The notes under the pieces are model-generated. The model worked only from the letters and a program-made list of their open reading frames with translations, was not told the DNA's origin and did not search any database. Below, piece by piece: positions 44,673 through 53,671 of a stretch of DNA of 64,000 bases. How positions within the stretch are numbered: the stretch's first letter is position 1; every line of letters begins with the position of its first letter. A program made the position numbers and the translations under genes. The DNA is from SHWC01 sp050173345 (lineage in GTDB: Bacteria > Pseudomonadota > Alphaproteobacteria > UBA828): NCBI GenBank assembly GCA_050173345.1, contig JBFXKW010000004.1:186001-250000 (forward strand), given 5' to 3'.

Positions 44673-44675
44673 CGC

Positions 44676-46610
44676 CTACTCGCCGAGCCTGGCGAGCGCG
44701 GCCTCGGCGGGCTCGAAGCCGGCATCGGCCGCCGCCTCGTACCAGCGGGCCGCCTCGCCGCGGTCGGGGCTCGTGCCGAGGCCGTGCTCGTGCATCATGC
44801 CAAGCAAGAAGCGCGCCGCCGCCTCGTCCTTGTCGGCCGCCGCGCGGAAGTTCTTCAGCGCCTCCGCATAGTCCTGCGAGTAGTACCGGCCGCTCAGATA
44901 GAACGCGCCGAGCAGCGCCTGCGCATCCGCATCGCCGCTGAACGCGAGCGTTACGAGCTGGCCGAGCGCGCCACCATCTCCGGCCGCGACGGCGGGACGC
45001 AGCGCAGCGCTCTCGCCGTCCATCTCCGCGCCCGGCAGCGCGCCGAGGATCAGGAGCGCCGCATTGGCATAGGCATCGCCCGCTGCCGCCGCAGCCTGAT
45101 ACCAGCGCACCGCCTCGGCGGGGTCCTCGGCCACGCCCATGCCATGCTCGTAGATCACGCCGAGATTGTATTGCGCGGTGGAGTCCCCCTGCTCGGCCGC
45201 GGCACGCATCCAGCGCGCGCCCTCGTGGAAGTTCTGCTCGAGCGGAATCTCACGGCTCGCATAGTAGAGGGTGCCGAGCCAAGTCTGCGCCGTGGGTTCT
45301 CCCGTCTTGGCCAGCTTGACGAGGCTCTTGCGCGCCGCCAGCCCGTCATTGCGGTTGCAGGCCGCGTAGACCTCGGCGAGCGCCGCCACGTCCGCCGCCG
45401 CGGCGCACCAGGATTTCGCCAGGAGATCGACCGCGTTCCGCGCGCGATGCGCCGAGGCGTACCTGCGGTCCGCCTCAGTGCGGGCCGGCACGACGCCCTG
45501 GCCGTCCGAGTAGGCGCGGCCGAGCGCCATCTGCGCATCGGGGTTGCCTTGCGCGGCCGCCGCCCGATACCAGCGCACCGCCTCGGCATAGTCCGGCGCC
45601 TCGCCGTAGCTCATCCGGGCATAGGATTCGGCTAGCGCGAACTGGGCGGTCCCGTCGCCCTTGTCGGCAGCCATCCTGAGCCAGCGCCGCCCCTCGGCGA
45701 CATCGGGCGGCACGCCCCGCCCGCCGAGATACATCCCGCCGAGCCGAAGCTGGGCCGCGACGTCGCCCTGCTCGGCGAGCGCGCGGAACTGCTCGGCGGC
45801 CCAGGCATAGCGCATGTCCTCATAGGCCGCCTCGGCGGCGTCGAGCCCGGTGCCTTCCGGCAGCTTGCCGAAGCGGATCGCGGAAAGCCGCTCGACCGCC
45901 GCCTTCCCCTTCGGCTGGCCGCGCGCTACGGACGCCGAGTACCAGCGATGCGCCTCGTCATAGTCCTGCGGCACGCCGCGCCCGGTCTCGTAGAGCGCCG
46001 CCAGGTTGAACTGGGCCTCGCCGTCGCCGAATTGTGCCGCCTCGCGGTAGTGCCGGGCCGCCGCGGCATAGTCCTGCGCCACGCCCAGGCCGTTCTCGTA
46101 GAGGAGCCCGAGATAGTAGTGGGCGCGCTCGCTGCCGGCCTCGGCGAGCGCCTCGAACCGCGACGCCGCGGCCGCATAGTCGCCTCCCTCATAGGCGGCG
46201 ATGGCATCGTCGAGACTTCCGGCGCTGCTCTCGTCCTTCTGCCCGCGCGCCGCCTCGCGGTTGCCCTGGCCGGGGGCCTGTCGGGCGATGCCTTGCGCCT
46301 CATCGAGCCGGGCGAGCGCGTTCAGCGCATCGCCCTGGCCCTGATCGGCCGCGGCCCGGTACCAGCGGCGCGCCGCCGCCGGGTCGCGCTGCACGCCCTG
46401 GCCCTCCTCGTACATCTGGCCGAGGAAGAATTGCGCGTCGGCGTTGCCGCGCTGGGCGAGGGGCAGGAGCTGTTCCAGCGCCGCCGCATAGTCGCCGCGC
46501 AGATAGGCGAACATGCCGGCGTCGAACTCGCCCTGCGCGGACGCGCCGCCCGCCGCCGTGACGAGGGCGATCGCGAACACCCCGGCGCGCAGGATCGATG
46601 CTCTCATCAT
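44676..46610 (-). CDS. Secreted Sel1-repeat protein
   Basis: This encodes 644 residues with a signal peptide (MMRASILRAGVFAIALVTAA, cleavage near ASAQ). The rest consists of about a dozen Sel1-like repeats (A-x-x-x-L-G-x-x-Y-x-x-G-x-G-V-x-x-D-x-x-x-A), for example AQFFLGQMYEEGQGVQRDPA, AHYYLGLLYENGLGVAQDYA, AQYNLGVIYEHGMGVAEDPA and ARFLLGMMHEHGLGTSPDRG. A central block (about 390-430, SWCAAAADVAALAEVYAACN) breaks the pattern and holds a cysteine pair. Sel1 proteins are scaffolds in periplasmic signalling, envelope or exopolysaccharide assembly; partner unknown. It is convergent with sdhB and divergent from the SIMPL gene. Confidence 0.85.
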   Translation of the reverse strand: MMRASILRAGVFAIALVTAAGGASAQGEFDAGMFAYLRGDYAAALEQLLPLAQRGNADAQFFLGQMYEEGQGVQRDPAAARRWYRAAADQGQGDALNALARLDEAQGIARQAPGQGNREAARGQKDESSAGSLDDAIAAYEGGDYAAAASRFEALAEAGSERAHYYLGLLYENGLGVAQDYAAAARHYREAAQFGDGEAQFNLAALYETGRGVPQDYDEAHRWYSASVARGQPKGKAAVERLSAIRFGKLPEGTGLDAAEAAYEDMRYAWAAEQFRALAEQGDVAAQLRLGGMYLGGRGVPPDVAEGRRWLRMAADKGDGTAQFALAESYARMSYGEAPDYAEAVRWYRAAAAQGNPDAQMALGRAYSDGQGVVPARTEADRRYASAHRARNAVDLLAKSWCAAAADVAALAEVYAACNRNDGLAARKSLVKLAKTGEPTAQTWLGTLYYASREIPLEQNFHEGARWMRAAAEQGDSTAQYNLGVIYEHGMGVAEDPAEAVRWYQAAAAAGDAYANAALLILGALPGAEMDGESAALRPAVAAGDGGALGQLVTLAFSGDADAQALLGAFYLSGRYYSQDYAEALKNFRAAADKDEAAARFLLGMMHEHGLGTSPDRGEAARWYEAAADAGFEPAEAALARLGE

Positions 46611-46802
46611 GCTCCCCGACGGCTCCTAGGCGCCCATGCGCCAGCGCGCGGCGGCCCGGATACCATCCATCGCCGGCGCGCACAGCGCAACCGGCCGCCG
46701 CGCAGCGACACCAAACATCCTCTCGAAACCGACATCAAGAGAGTGCAAGCTGCGACGGCTGAACGGATGACGGCGACGCATTCCAGCTAAGGAGGTGCAG
46801 CC

Positions 46803-47516
46803 ATGACACGGCGCATGATCGCGGCGGCAATCGCGCTGCCGCTTCTGATCGGGATCGGCCCCGCCCTCGCCGCCGGACCAGGCAAGGGCGGGCACATCAG
46901 CGTGACGGGCGAAGGTACGGTTTCCGCCGCGCCCGACATCGCGACCATCAATGTCGGCGTGATCACCACGGCGCCGGAGGCAAAGGCCGCGGTCGAGGCC
47001 AACAGCGCGGCTTCCGCCAAGCTGCACGAGACGCTGGCGGCCAACGGCATCGCCGCGGCGGACATCCAGACCGCGCGGTTCTCCGTCTATCCGCAATACG
47101 AGAACGTCGAGGGCCGGCAGCAGCCGGAAATCTCGGGCTATACGGTCGAGAACACCGTGCAGGTCACCGTGCGCAAGCTGGACACGCTCGGCCAGACGCT
47201 CGACCTCGCAATCCAGGCCGGCGCCAACCGGGTGGACAGCATCGTGTTCGGCCTCGCCGACCCGGCCGCCGCGACCGACGCCGCGCGGCACGAGGCGCTC
47301 AAGGATGCCCGCCGCAAGGCCGAGCTCTACGCGGCGGATGCCGGCGTCACGCTCGGCCGGCTGCTCTCGATCAAGGAGCATGGCGCCGAGCGGCCCAGGC
47401 CCGTGACGGTCGGCACGATGCGGGCCGCCCAGGCGGCGGTGCCGATCGCGCCCGGCGAGCAGGAAGTCGGCGTCACGATCTCGGTGAGCTACGCCATCGC
47501 CGGCGCCGCCGAGTAG
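46803..47516 (+). CDS. Periplasmic SIMPL-domain (DUF541) protein
   Basis: This encodes 237 residues with a signal peptide (MTRRMIAAAIALPLLIGIGP, cleavage near ALAAG). The SIMPL/DUF541 fold is recognised from HISVTGEGTVSAAPDIATIN, ISGYTVENTVQVTVRKLDTL, RVDSIVFGLADP, ARRKAELYAADAGVTLGRLL and a C-terminal VGVTISVSYAI. Family members are linked to oxidative-stress tolerance or envelope complexes without a known reaction. An almost perfect ribosome site, AAGGAGGTG (46789-46797), lies 5 nt before the ATG, implying strong translation. Confidence 0.87.
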   Translation: MTRRMIAAAIALPLLIGIGPALAAGPGKGGHISVTGEGTVSAAPDIATINVGVITTAPEAKAAVEANSAASAKLHETLAANGIAAADIQTARFSVYPQYENVEGRQQPEISGYTVENTVQVTVRKLDTLGQTLDLAIQAGANRVDSIVFGLADPAAATDAARHEALKDARRKAELYAADAGVTLGRLLSIKEHGAERPRPVTVGTMRAAQAAVPIAPGEQEVGVTISVSYAIAGAAE

Positions 47517-47672
47517 CCGGCGCAGCGGCGGTCCGATCGGCCGGCCCGCGCGGCCGGAAGCGGCCCCTTGCGGCCCGGCCGAAGAGGCGGTACACCGCGC
47601 CGCGCCGCCAAAAGGCGGCGAGACCCTGGATGGAGCCGGGCCGTCCCCGGCCCGAGCAGCGGGAGGAATAGG

Positions 47673-48629
47673 ATGGCTCGCAACAAGATCGCGCTGATCG
47701 GGGCCGGCAATATCGGCGGCACCCTGGCCCATCTGATCGGGCTCAAGCAGCTCGGCGACATTGTGCTGTTCGACATCGTCGAGGGCGTGCCGCAGGGCAA
47801 GTCGCTCGACATCGCGGAGAGCGCGCCGGTTGAGCGCTTCGACGCCGCGATCCAGGGCGCCAACGACTACGCGCCGATCGCCGGCGCCGACGTGGTGATC
47901 GTCACCGCCGGCGTGCCGAGGAAGCCCGGCATGAGCCGCGACGACCTGCTCTCGATCAACGCCAAGGTGATGAAGGCGGTCGGCGACGGCATCGGGCAGC
48001 ACGCGCCGGGCGCCTTCGTGATCTGCATCACCAACCCGCTCGACGCCATGGTGATGGCGCTGCAGAAGTTCTCGGGCCTGCCGGCCAACAAGGTGGTGGG
48101 CATGGCGGGCGTGCTGGACTCGGCGCGCTTCCGCTATTTCCTGGCGAGCGAGATGAACGTCTCGGTGCAGGACGTGACCGCCTTCGTGCTCGGCGGCCAT
48201 GGCGACACCATGGTGCCGCTCGCGCGCTATTCGACGGTCGCCGGCATTCCCCTCCCCGACCTCGTCAAGCTTGGCTGGCTCAAGCAGGAGCGGCTCGACC
48301 AGATCATCCAGCGCACGCGCGACGGCGGCGCCGAGATCGTCAACCTGCTGAAGACCGGCTCGGCCTTCTACGCGCCGGCCTCGGCCGCCGTGCAGATGGC
48401 GGAGGCCTATCTGCGGGACCAGAAGCGGGTGCTGCCCTGCGCCGCCCAGCTCAACGGCCAGTACGGGGTCAAGGGCCTCTATGTCGGCGTGCCGGTGGTG
48501 ATCGGCGCGGGCGGCGTCGAGCGCATCGTCGAGATCACGCTGAACGCCGACGAGAAGGCGGCGTTCGACAAGTCGGTCGGCGCGGTCAAGGGCCTGGTCG
48601 ATGCCATGGCCGCGATGAATTTGACGTGA
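47673..48629 (+). CDS. mdh: Malate dehydrogenase
   Basis: This encodes 318 residues from the ATG at 47673, which follows GGAGGAATAGG. An LDH-like NAD-dependent MDH: the NAD fold starts IALIGAGNIGGTLAHL, the substrate arginines lie in GVPRKPGMSRDDLL, the catalytic His is in LGGHGDTMVPL and ITNPLDAMV is conserved. It interconverts malate and oxaloacetate. The mdh-sucCDAB-lpdA order is standard in alphaproteobacteria. The 156-nt leader contains a GC-rich hairpin, CCGGCC-CGCGC-GGCCGG (47541-47557), which could end the previous transcript. Confidence 0.96.
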   Translation: MARNKIALIGAGNIGGTLAHLIGLKQLGDIVLFDIVEGVPQGKSLDIAESAPVERFDAAIQGANDYAPIAGADVVIVTAGVPRKPGMSRDDLLSINAKVMKAVGDGIGQHAPGAFVICITNPLDAMVMALQKFSGLPANKVVGMAGVLDSARFRYFLASEMNVSVQDVTAFVLGGHGDTMVPLARYSTVAGIPLPDLVKLGWLKQERLDQIIQRTRDGGAEIVNLLKTGSAFYAPASAAVQMAEAYLRDQKRVLPCAAQLNGQYGVKGLYVGVPVVIGAGGVERIVEITLNADEKAAFDKSVGAVKGLVDAMAAMNLT

Positions 48630-48677
48630 CGAAGGAAAAAAGTAGCGGGATGGGGGCCTGGATCGCGCGCTTGGCGG

Positions 48678-48705
48678 TTGAATCGGACCGATAGGGTGCT
48701 ATAAC
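48678..48705 (+). promoter_or_regulatory. Promoter of the sucCDAB operon
   Basis: TTGAAT (48678-48683) and TATAAC (48700-48705) are 16 bp apart, 40 bp upstream of the sucC ATG. It suggests that suc genes can be expressed apart from mdh. Confidence 0.6.
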
Positions 48706-48744
48706 TCGCCCGGCTTCCGTGGGCCGGCCTGCGCGCATAGAACG

Positions 48745-49917
48745 ATGAACATCCACGAATATCAGGCGAAACGCCTGCTGGCCGAGTTCGGTGTCCCCGT
48801 CCCCCACGGCGCCGCGGCCCTCGATCCCTCCGAGATCCCCGCCGCCATCGCGGCGGTGAGCGGACCCGTTTGGGTGGTCAAGGCCCAGATCCATGCGGGC
48901 GGCCGCGGCAAGGCCGGCGGCGTCAAGGTCTGCAAGTCGGCCGAGGAGGCGGCGCGCGAGGCCAAGGCGATGTTCGGCCGCACGCTGGTCACACCGCAGA
49001 CCGGCCCGGCGGGCAAGACGGTCCACCGGGTCTATATCGAGAGCGGCAGCGACATCGCGCGCGAGCTCTATTGCGGCGTGGTGGTCGATCGCGGCGCGGG
49101 CCGCGTCGCGATCATGGCCTCGACCGAGGGCGGCGTCGAGATCGAGAAGGTCGCCGCCGAGACGCCCGAGAAGATCATCACCGTCGGCATAGACCCGGCG
49201 AGCGGCTTCCAGGGCTTTCACGGCCGCCGGCTCGGCTTCGCGCTCGGCCTCGAGGGCGAGGCGCTGAAGGGTGCCGGCAAGTTCTTCGGCGCGCTCTACG
49301 AGGCGTTCGTGCGCGCGGACGCGAGCCTGATCGAGATCAACCCGCTGGTCGTCACCAAGGCGGGCGCGCTGATCGCGCTCGACGCCAAGATCAACCTCGA
49401 CGACAACGCGCTGTTCCGCCACAAGGAGATCCTCGCGCTGCGCGACGAGAGCGAGGAAGACCCGGCGGAGCTCGAGGCCTCAAAGCACGAGCTCAACTAC
49501 GTCAAGCTCGACGGCAATATCGGCTGCATGGTGAACGGCGCCGGGCTCGCCATGGCGACGATGGACATCATCAAGCTGAACGGCGCCGAGCCCGCGAACT
49601 TCCTCGACGTGGGCGGCGGCGCGACGCGCGAGCGCGTGATCGCCGCGCTCCGGATCATCCTGAGCGACCCCAATGTCAGGGGCGTCCTGGTCAACATCTT
49701 CGGCGGCATCATGCGCTGCGACATCATCGCCGACGGCATCATCTCGGCGGCGCGCGAGATCGGCATCAAGGTGCCGCTCGTGGTGCGGCTCGCCGGCACC
49801 AATGTCGAGAAGGCGAACCAGATGCTCGACCAGTCCGGCCTTTCGCTGATCTCGGCCAACGACCTCGGCGACGCGGCGCGCAAGATCGTCAAGGCGGTCG
49901 CGGAGGGCCGAGCCTGA
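48745..49917 (+). CDS. sucC: Succinate-CoA ligase (ADP-forming) subunit beta
   Basis: This encodes 390 residues. SucC binds nucleotide and, with SucD, converts succinyl-CoA to succinate with substrate-level phosphorylation. It shows an ATP-grasp fold starting MNIHEYQAKRLLAEFGVPVP, VVKAQIHAGGRGKAGGVK, LIEINPLVVTKAGALIALDA and the C-terminal VNIFGGIMRCDIIADGI. The stop TGA shares its last base with the sucD ATG (49917). Confidence 0.97.
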   Translation: MNIHEYQAKRLLAEFGVPVPHGAAALDPSEIPAAIAAVSGPVWVVKAQIHAGGRGKAGGVKVCKSAEEAAREAKAMFGRTLVTPQTGPAGKTVHRVYIESGSDIARELYCGVVVDRGAGRVAIMASTEGGVEIEKVAAETPEKIITVGIDPASGFQGFHGRRLGFALGLEGEALKGAGKFFGALYEAFVRADASLIEINPLVVTKAGALIALDAKINLDDNALFRHKEILALRDESEEDPAELEASKHELNYVKLDGNIGCMVNGAGLAMATMDIIKLNGAEPANFLDVGGGATRERVIAALRIILSDPNVRGVLVNIFGGIMRCDIIADGIISAAREIGIKVPLVVRLAGTNVEKANQMLDQSGLSLISANDLGDAARKIVKAVAEGRA

Positions 49918-50792
49918 TGGCGGTGCTCGTCAACGCCGAGACCCGGGTGATCTGCCAGGGCTTCACCGGCGCGCAGGGCACCTTCCACTCGGAGCAGGCG
50001 ATCGCCTACGGCACCCGCATGGTCGGCGGCGTGACGCCCGGCAAGGGCGCCACCACCCATCTCGGCCTCCCCGTGTTCGACACGGTGCGCGAGGCGGTCG
50101 CCAAGACCGGCGCGACCGCGAGCGTCATCTACGTGCCGGCCGCCTTCGCGGCGGACGCCATCCTCGAGGCGGTCGACGCCGAGGTGCCGCTCGTCGTCTG
50201 CATTACCGAGGGCATCCCGGTGATCGACATGGTGCGGGTCAAGCGCGCGCTCTCGGGCGGGCGCAGCCGCCTGATCGGGCCGAACTGCCCGGGCGTCATC
50301 ACGCCCGACGCCTGCAAGATCGGCATCATGCCCGGCCATATCCACAAGCGGGGCAAGGTCGGCATTGTTTCCCGGTCAGGCACGCTTACTTATGAAGCTG
50401 TCGCGCAGACCACCGCCGCTGGCCTCGGGCAATCGACCTGCATCGGGATCGGCGGCGACCCGGTGAACGGCACCAACTTCATCGACTGCCTGGCCCTGTT
50501 CCTCGCCGATCCTGAGACCGAAGCGATTGTAATGATTGGAGAAATTGGGGGCTCCGCGGAGGAGGACGCGGCCACCTTCCTGAAGGCAGAGAAAATTAAG
50601 AAGCCTGTGGTGGGATTCATCGCCGGCCGCACCGCACCGTCGGGCCGGCGCATGGGCCATGCCGGCGCCATCATCTCGGGCGGCAAGGGCGGCGCGGAGA
50701 GCAAGATCGACGCCATGCGTTCGGCCGGCATCGCCGTCGCCGAATCGCCCGCCGCGATCGGCGAGACCATGCTGGAGTTGTTGAAGCGTTGA
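49917..50792 (+). CDS. sucD: Succinate-CoA ligase subunit alpha
   Basis: This encodes 291 residues. SucD binds CoA and carries the phosphorylated histidine. CoA binding is by ICQGFTGAQGTFHSEQAI and the YVP segment; GPNCPGVITPDACKIGIMPG is the family block; the phospho-His is H248 in RMGHAGAIISGGKG. One-base overlap with sucC implies coupling. It is followed by sucA after 37 nt. Confidence 0.97.
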   Translation: MAVLVNAETRVICQGFTGAQGTFHSEQAIAYGTRMVGGVTPGKGATTHLGLPVFDTVREAVAKTGATASVIYVPAAFAADAILEAVDAEVPLVVCITEGIPVIDMVRVKRALSGGRSRLIGPNCPGVITPDACKIGIMPGHIHKRGKVGIVSRSGTLTYEAVAQTTAAGLGQSTCIGIGGDPVNGTNFIDCLALFLADPETEAIVMIGEIGGSAEEDAATFLKAEKIKKPVVGFIAGRTAPSGRRMGHAGAIISGGKGGAESKIDAMRSAGIAVAESPAAIGETMLELLKR

Positions 50793-50829
50793 GGCATGCC
50801 GCAGCGGGTGTCACCCGCGCAGATCGATC

Positions 50830-53631
50830 ATGACCATGAAAGCCAACGATCTCTCCTTCCTCTACGGCTCCAACGCCGCCTTCATCGAAGCGCTCGAAGC
50901 GCAATACCACGCCGACCCCGCCTCGGTGGACCCGGCCTGGCGCAGCTTCTTCGCCCGGCTCGAACACGAGCCCGCCGCGCCGCCGCCGACCAATGGCGGC
51001 CTGGCGCCGGCGCCAGCGGCACGGCCCCAGGCCGCGGGCGAGGTGCCGGAAACCACGCGCGATTCGATCCGCGCGCTCATGCTGGTGCGCGCCTATCGGG
51101 TGCGCGGCCACCTGATCGCCTCGCTCGACCCGCTGCAGCTCGAAGGCGAGAAGCACCATCCCGAGCTCGACCCGGCCTCCTACGGCTTCACCGAGGCGGA
51201 CTATGACCGGCCGATCTATTTCGACGGCGTGCTGGGCCTGAGCTGGGCGACGCTGCGCGATGCGCTGGCGATCCTGAAAGAGACCTATTGCTCGCGCATC
51301 GGCGTCGAGTTCATGCACATCCAGAGCCCGGAAGAGAAGGCCTGGATCCAGAGCCGCATCGAGGGCTCGCGCAACAAGACCGAGCTGAGCATCGCCGAGA
51401 AGCACACCATCCTCGCCGACCTCAACGAGGCCGAGGGCTTCGAGACCTTCCTCGACATCAAGTACCGCGGCGCCAAGCGCTTCTCGCTGGAAGGCTGCGA
51501 GCCCGTGGTGCCGGGCATCGAGGCGATCATCAAGCGCGCCGCCGAGCTCGGTATCGAAGAGATCGTCATCGGCATGTCGCATCGCGGCCGGCTCAACGTG
51601 CTGACCAGCATCATGGGCAAGTCGTATGCGGCGGTGTTCTCCGAGTTCCAGGGCGATGCCGCCAACCCGAACGAGGTGCAGGGCTCGGGCGACGTGAAGT
51701 ACCACCTCGGCGCCTCGGCCGACCGCGAGCTGGCGAACGGCCGGCGCATGCACCTGTCGCTGACCCCGAACCCGTCCCATCTCGAAGCGGTCAACCCCGT
51801 GGTGCTCGGCCGCGTGCGCGCCAAGCAGCTCCTCAAGGGGGACAGCGAGCGCAAGCGGGTGATGAGCCTGATGCTGCACGGCGACGCCGCCTTCGCCGGC
51901 CAGGGCCTGGTTGCGGAGACGCTCGAGCTCTCCGAACTGAAAGGCTATCGCGTCGGCGGCACCATCCACATCATCGTCAACAACCAGATCGGCTTCACCA
52001 CCAGCCCGACGGCGGCGCGCTCCTCGCCCTACCCGTCCGACATCGCCAAGGTGGTGCAGACGCCGATCTTCCACGTCAACGGCGAGGACCCGGAAGCGGT
52101 CGTCCATGTCTGCCGGCTGGCCACCGAGTTCCGCCAGACCTTCGGCAAGGACGTGGTGGTGGACATCATCGGCTATCGCCGGCACGGCCATAACGAGGGC
52201 GACGAGCCGGCGTTCACCCAGCCGATCATGTACCGCGCGATCCGCGCCCGGCCGACGCCGCGCCAGATCTACACCGAGCAGCTCGTCGCCGACGGCACCA
52301 TCACGGTCAAGGAAGCCGACCGCATGGCGGCCGATTTCCGCGCCCGGCTCGACCAGGAGCTCGAAGCCTCGCGCAGCTACAAGCCCAACAAGGCCGACTG
52401 GCTGGAGGGCGAATGGCGCGGCTTCGAGGCCGGCAATGGCGAGTATCGCGCGGGCGAGACCGCGGTCGAGCTCGATACGCTCCGCGAGATCGGCACGGCC
52501 ATGACCGCGATCCCCGAGGGCTTCAACGCGCACAAGCGGCTGGTCCGCGTGATGGCCGAGCGCCGCGAGGCGATCCAGAAGGGCGAAGGCATCGACTGGG
52601 CGACCGGCGAGGCGCTCGCCTTCGGCTCGCTGCTGCTCGAAGGCAAGCGGGTCAGGCTGTCGGGGCAGGATTCGCCGCGCGGCACGTTCTCGCAGCGCCA
52701 CGCCGCGCTGGTCGACCAGGAGACCGAGGCGCGCTACGTGCCGCTCAACGCGCTGCGTGCCGAGCAGGCCAGCTTCGAGGTGATCGATTCCTGCCTGTCC
52801 GAGGCCGGCGTGCTCGGCTTCGAATACGGCTATTCGCTCGCCGATCCGAACACGCTGGTGCTGTGGGAGGCGCAGTTCGGCGACTTCGCCAACGGCGCGC
52901 AGGTGATCATCGACCAGTTCATCGCGCCGGGCGAGAGCAAGTGGCTGCGCATGTCGGGCCTCGTCATGCTGCTGCCGCACGGCTATGAGGGCCAGGGGCC
53001 CGAGCATTCCTCGGCGCGGCTGGAGCGCTATCTGCAGCTCGCCGCCGAGAGCAACATCCAGGTGGTCAACTGCACCACGCCGGCCTCGTTCTTCCACGCG
53101 CTCAGGCGGCAGATGCGGCGCAACTTCCGCAAGCCGCTCATCGCGATGACGCCGAAATCGCTGCTCCGCCACAAGCTGTGCGTCTCGAAGCTCGAGGAGT
53201 TCGGGCCGGGCACGGTGTTCCACCGCGTGATCCCGGAATCGCTCCTGCCCGGCGACAGGCCGGTCCGCCGCGTCGTGCTGTGCGCGGGCAAGGTCTATTA
53301 CGACCTGCTGGAGGCGCGCCTGGCGCACCGGATCGACGACGTGGCGCTGGTCCGGCTCGAGCAGATCTCGCCGTTCCCGAACAAGAGCCTGACCGTCGAG
53401 CTCGCCAAGTATCCCGACGCCGAAGTCGTCTGGTGCCAGGAGGAGCCGCGCAACATGGGCGCCTTCTTCTATGTCGACCGGCGCATCGAGGACGTGCTGA
53501 GCGGCCTCCCGGTGAAGGCGAAGCAGGCCCGCTATGTCGGCCGGCCCGAATCGGCCTCCGCCGCCACCGGCTATCACAAGGTGCACAACCGCGAGCAGGA
53601 AGCTCTCGTGAGCGAGGCGCTCGCGGCCTGA
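50830..53631 (+). CDS. sucA: 2-oxoglutarate dehydrogenase E1 component
   Basis: This encodes 933 residues. E1 decarboxylates 2-oxoglutarate using thiamine diphosphate and transfers succinyl to the E2 lipoyl arm. The N-terminal E2-binding segment (SFLYGSNAAFIEALEAQYHA) is present. The ThDP region shows GMSHRGRLNVL, HLGASADRE, LHGDAAFAGQG and NNQIGFTT. The C-terminal part includes SQRHAALVDQETEARYVPLN and LLPHGYEGQGPEHSSARLER. Length matches OdhA/SucA of proteobacteria. Confidence 0.97.
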   Translation: MTMKANDLSFLYGSNAAFIEALEAQYHADPASVDPAWRSFFARLEHEPAAPPPTNGGLAPAPAARPQAAGEVPETTRDSIRALMLVRAYRVRGHLIASLDPLQLEGEKHHPELDPASYGFTEADYDRPIYFDGVLGLSWATLRDALAILKETYCSRIGVEFMHIQSPEEKAWIQSRIEGSRNKTELSIAEKHTILADLNEAEGFETFLDIKYRGAKRFSLEGCEPVVPGIEAIIKRAAELGIEEIVIGMSHRGRLNVLTSIMGKSYAAVFSEFQGDAANPNEVQGSGDVKYHLGASADRELANGRRMHLSLTPNPSHLEAVNPVVLGRVRAKQLLKGDSERKRVMSLMLHGDAAFAGQGLVAETLELSELKGYRVGGTIHIIVNNQIGFTTSPTAARSSPYPSDIAKVVQTPIFHVNGEDPEAVVHVCRLATEFRQTFGKDVVVDIIGYRRHGHNEGDEPAFTQPIMYRAIRARPTPRQIYTEQLVADGTITVKEADRMAADFRARLDQELEASRSYKPNKADWLEGEWRGFEAGNGEYRAGETAVELDTLREIGTAMTAIPEGFNAHKRLVRVMAERREAIQKGEGIDWATGEALAFGSLLLEGKRVRLSGQDSPRGTFSQRHAALVDQETEARYVPLNALRAEQASFEVIDSCLSEAGVLGFEYGYSLADPNTLVLWEAQFGDFANGAQVIIDQFIAPGESKWLRMSGLVMLLPHGYEGQGPEHSSARLERYLQLAAESNIQVVNCTTPASFFHALRRQMRRNFRKPLIAMTPKSLLRHKLCVSKLEEFGPGTVFHRVIPESLLPGDRPVRRVVLCAGKVYYDLLEARLAHRIDDVALVRLEQISPFPNKSLTVELAKYPDAEVVWCQEEPRNMGAFFYVDRRIEDVLSGLPVKAKQARYVGRPESASAATGYHKVHNREQEALVSEALAA

Positions 53632-53671
53632 GCAGACGCGCGCCGGCCGCGAGCCAACGGAGCCGATCATC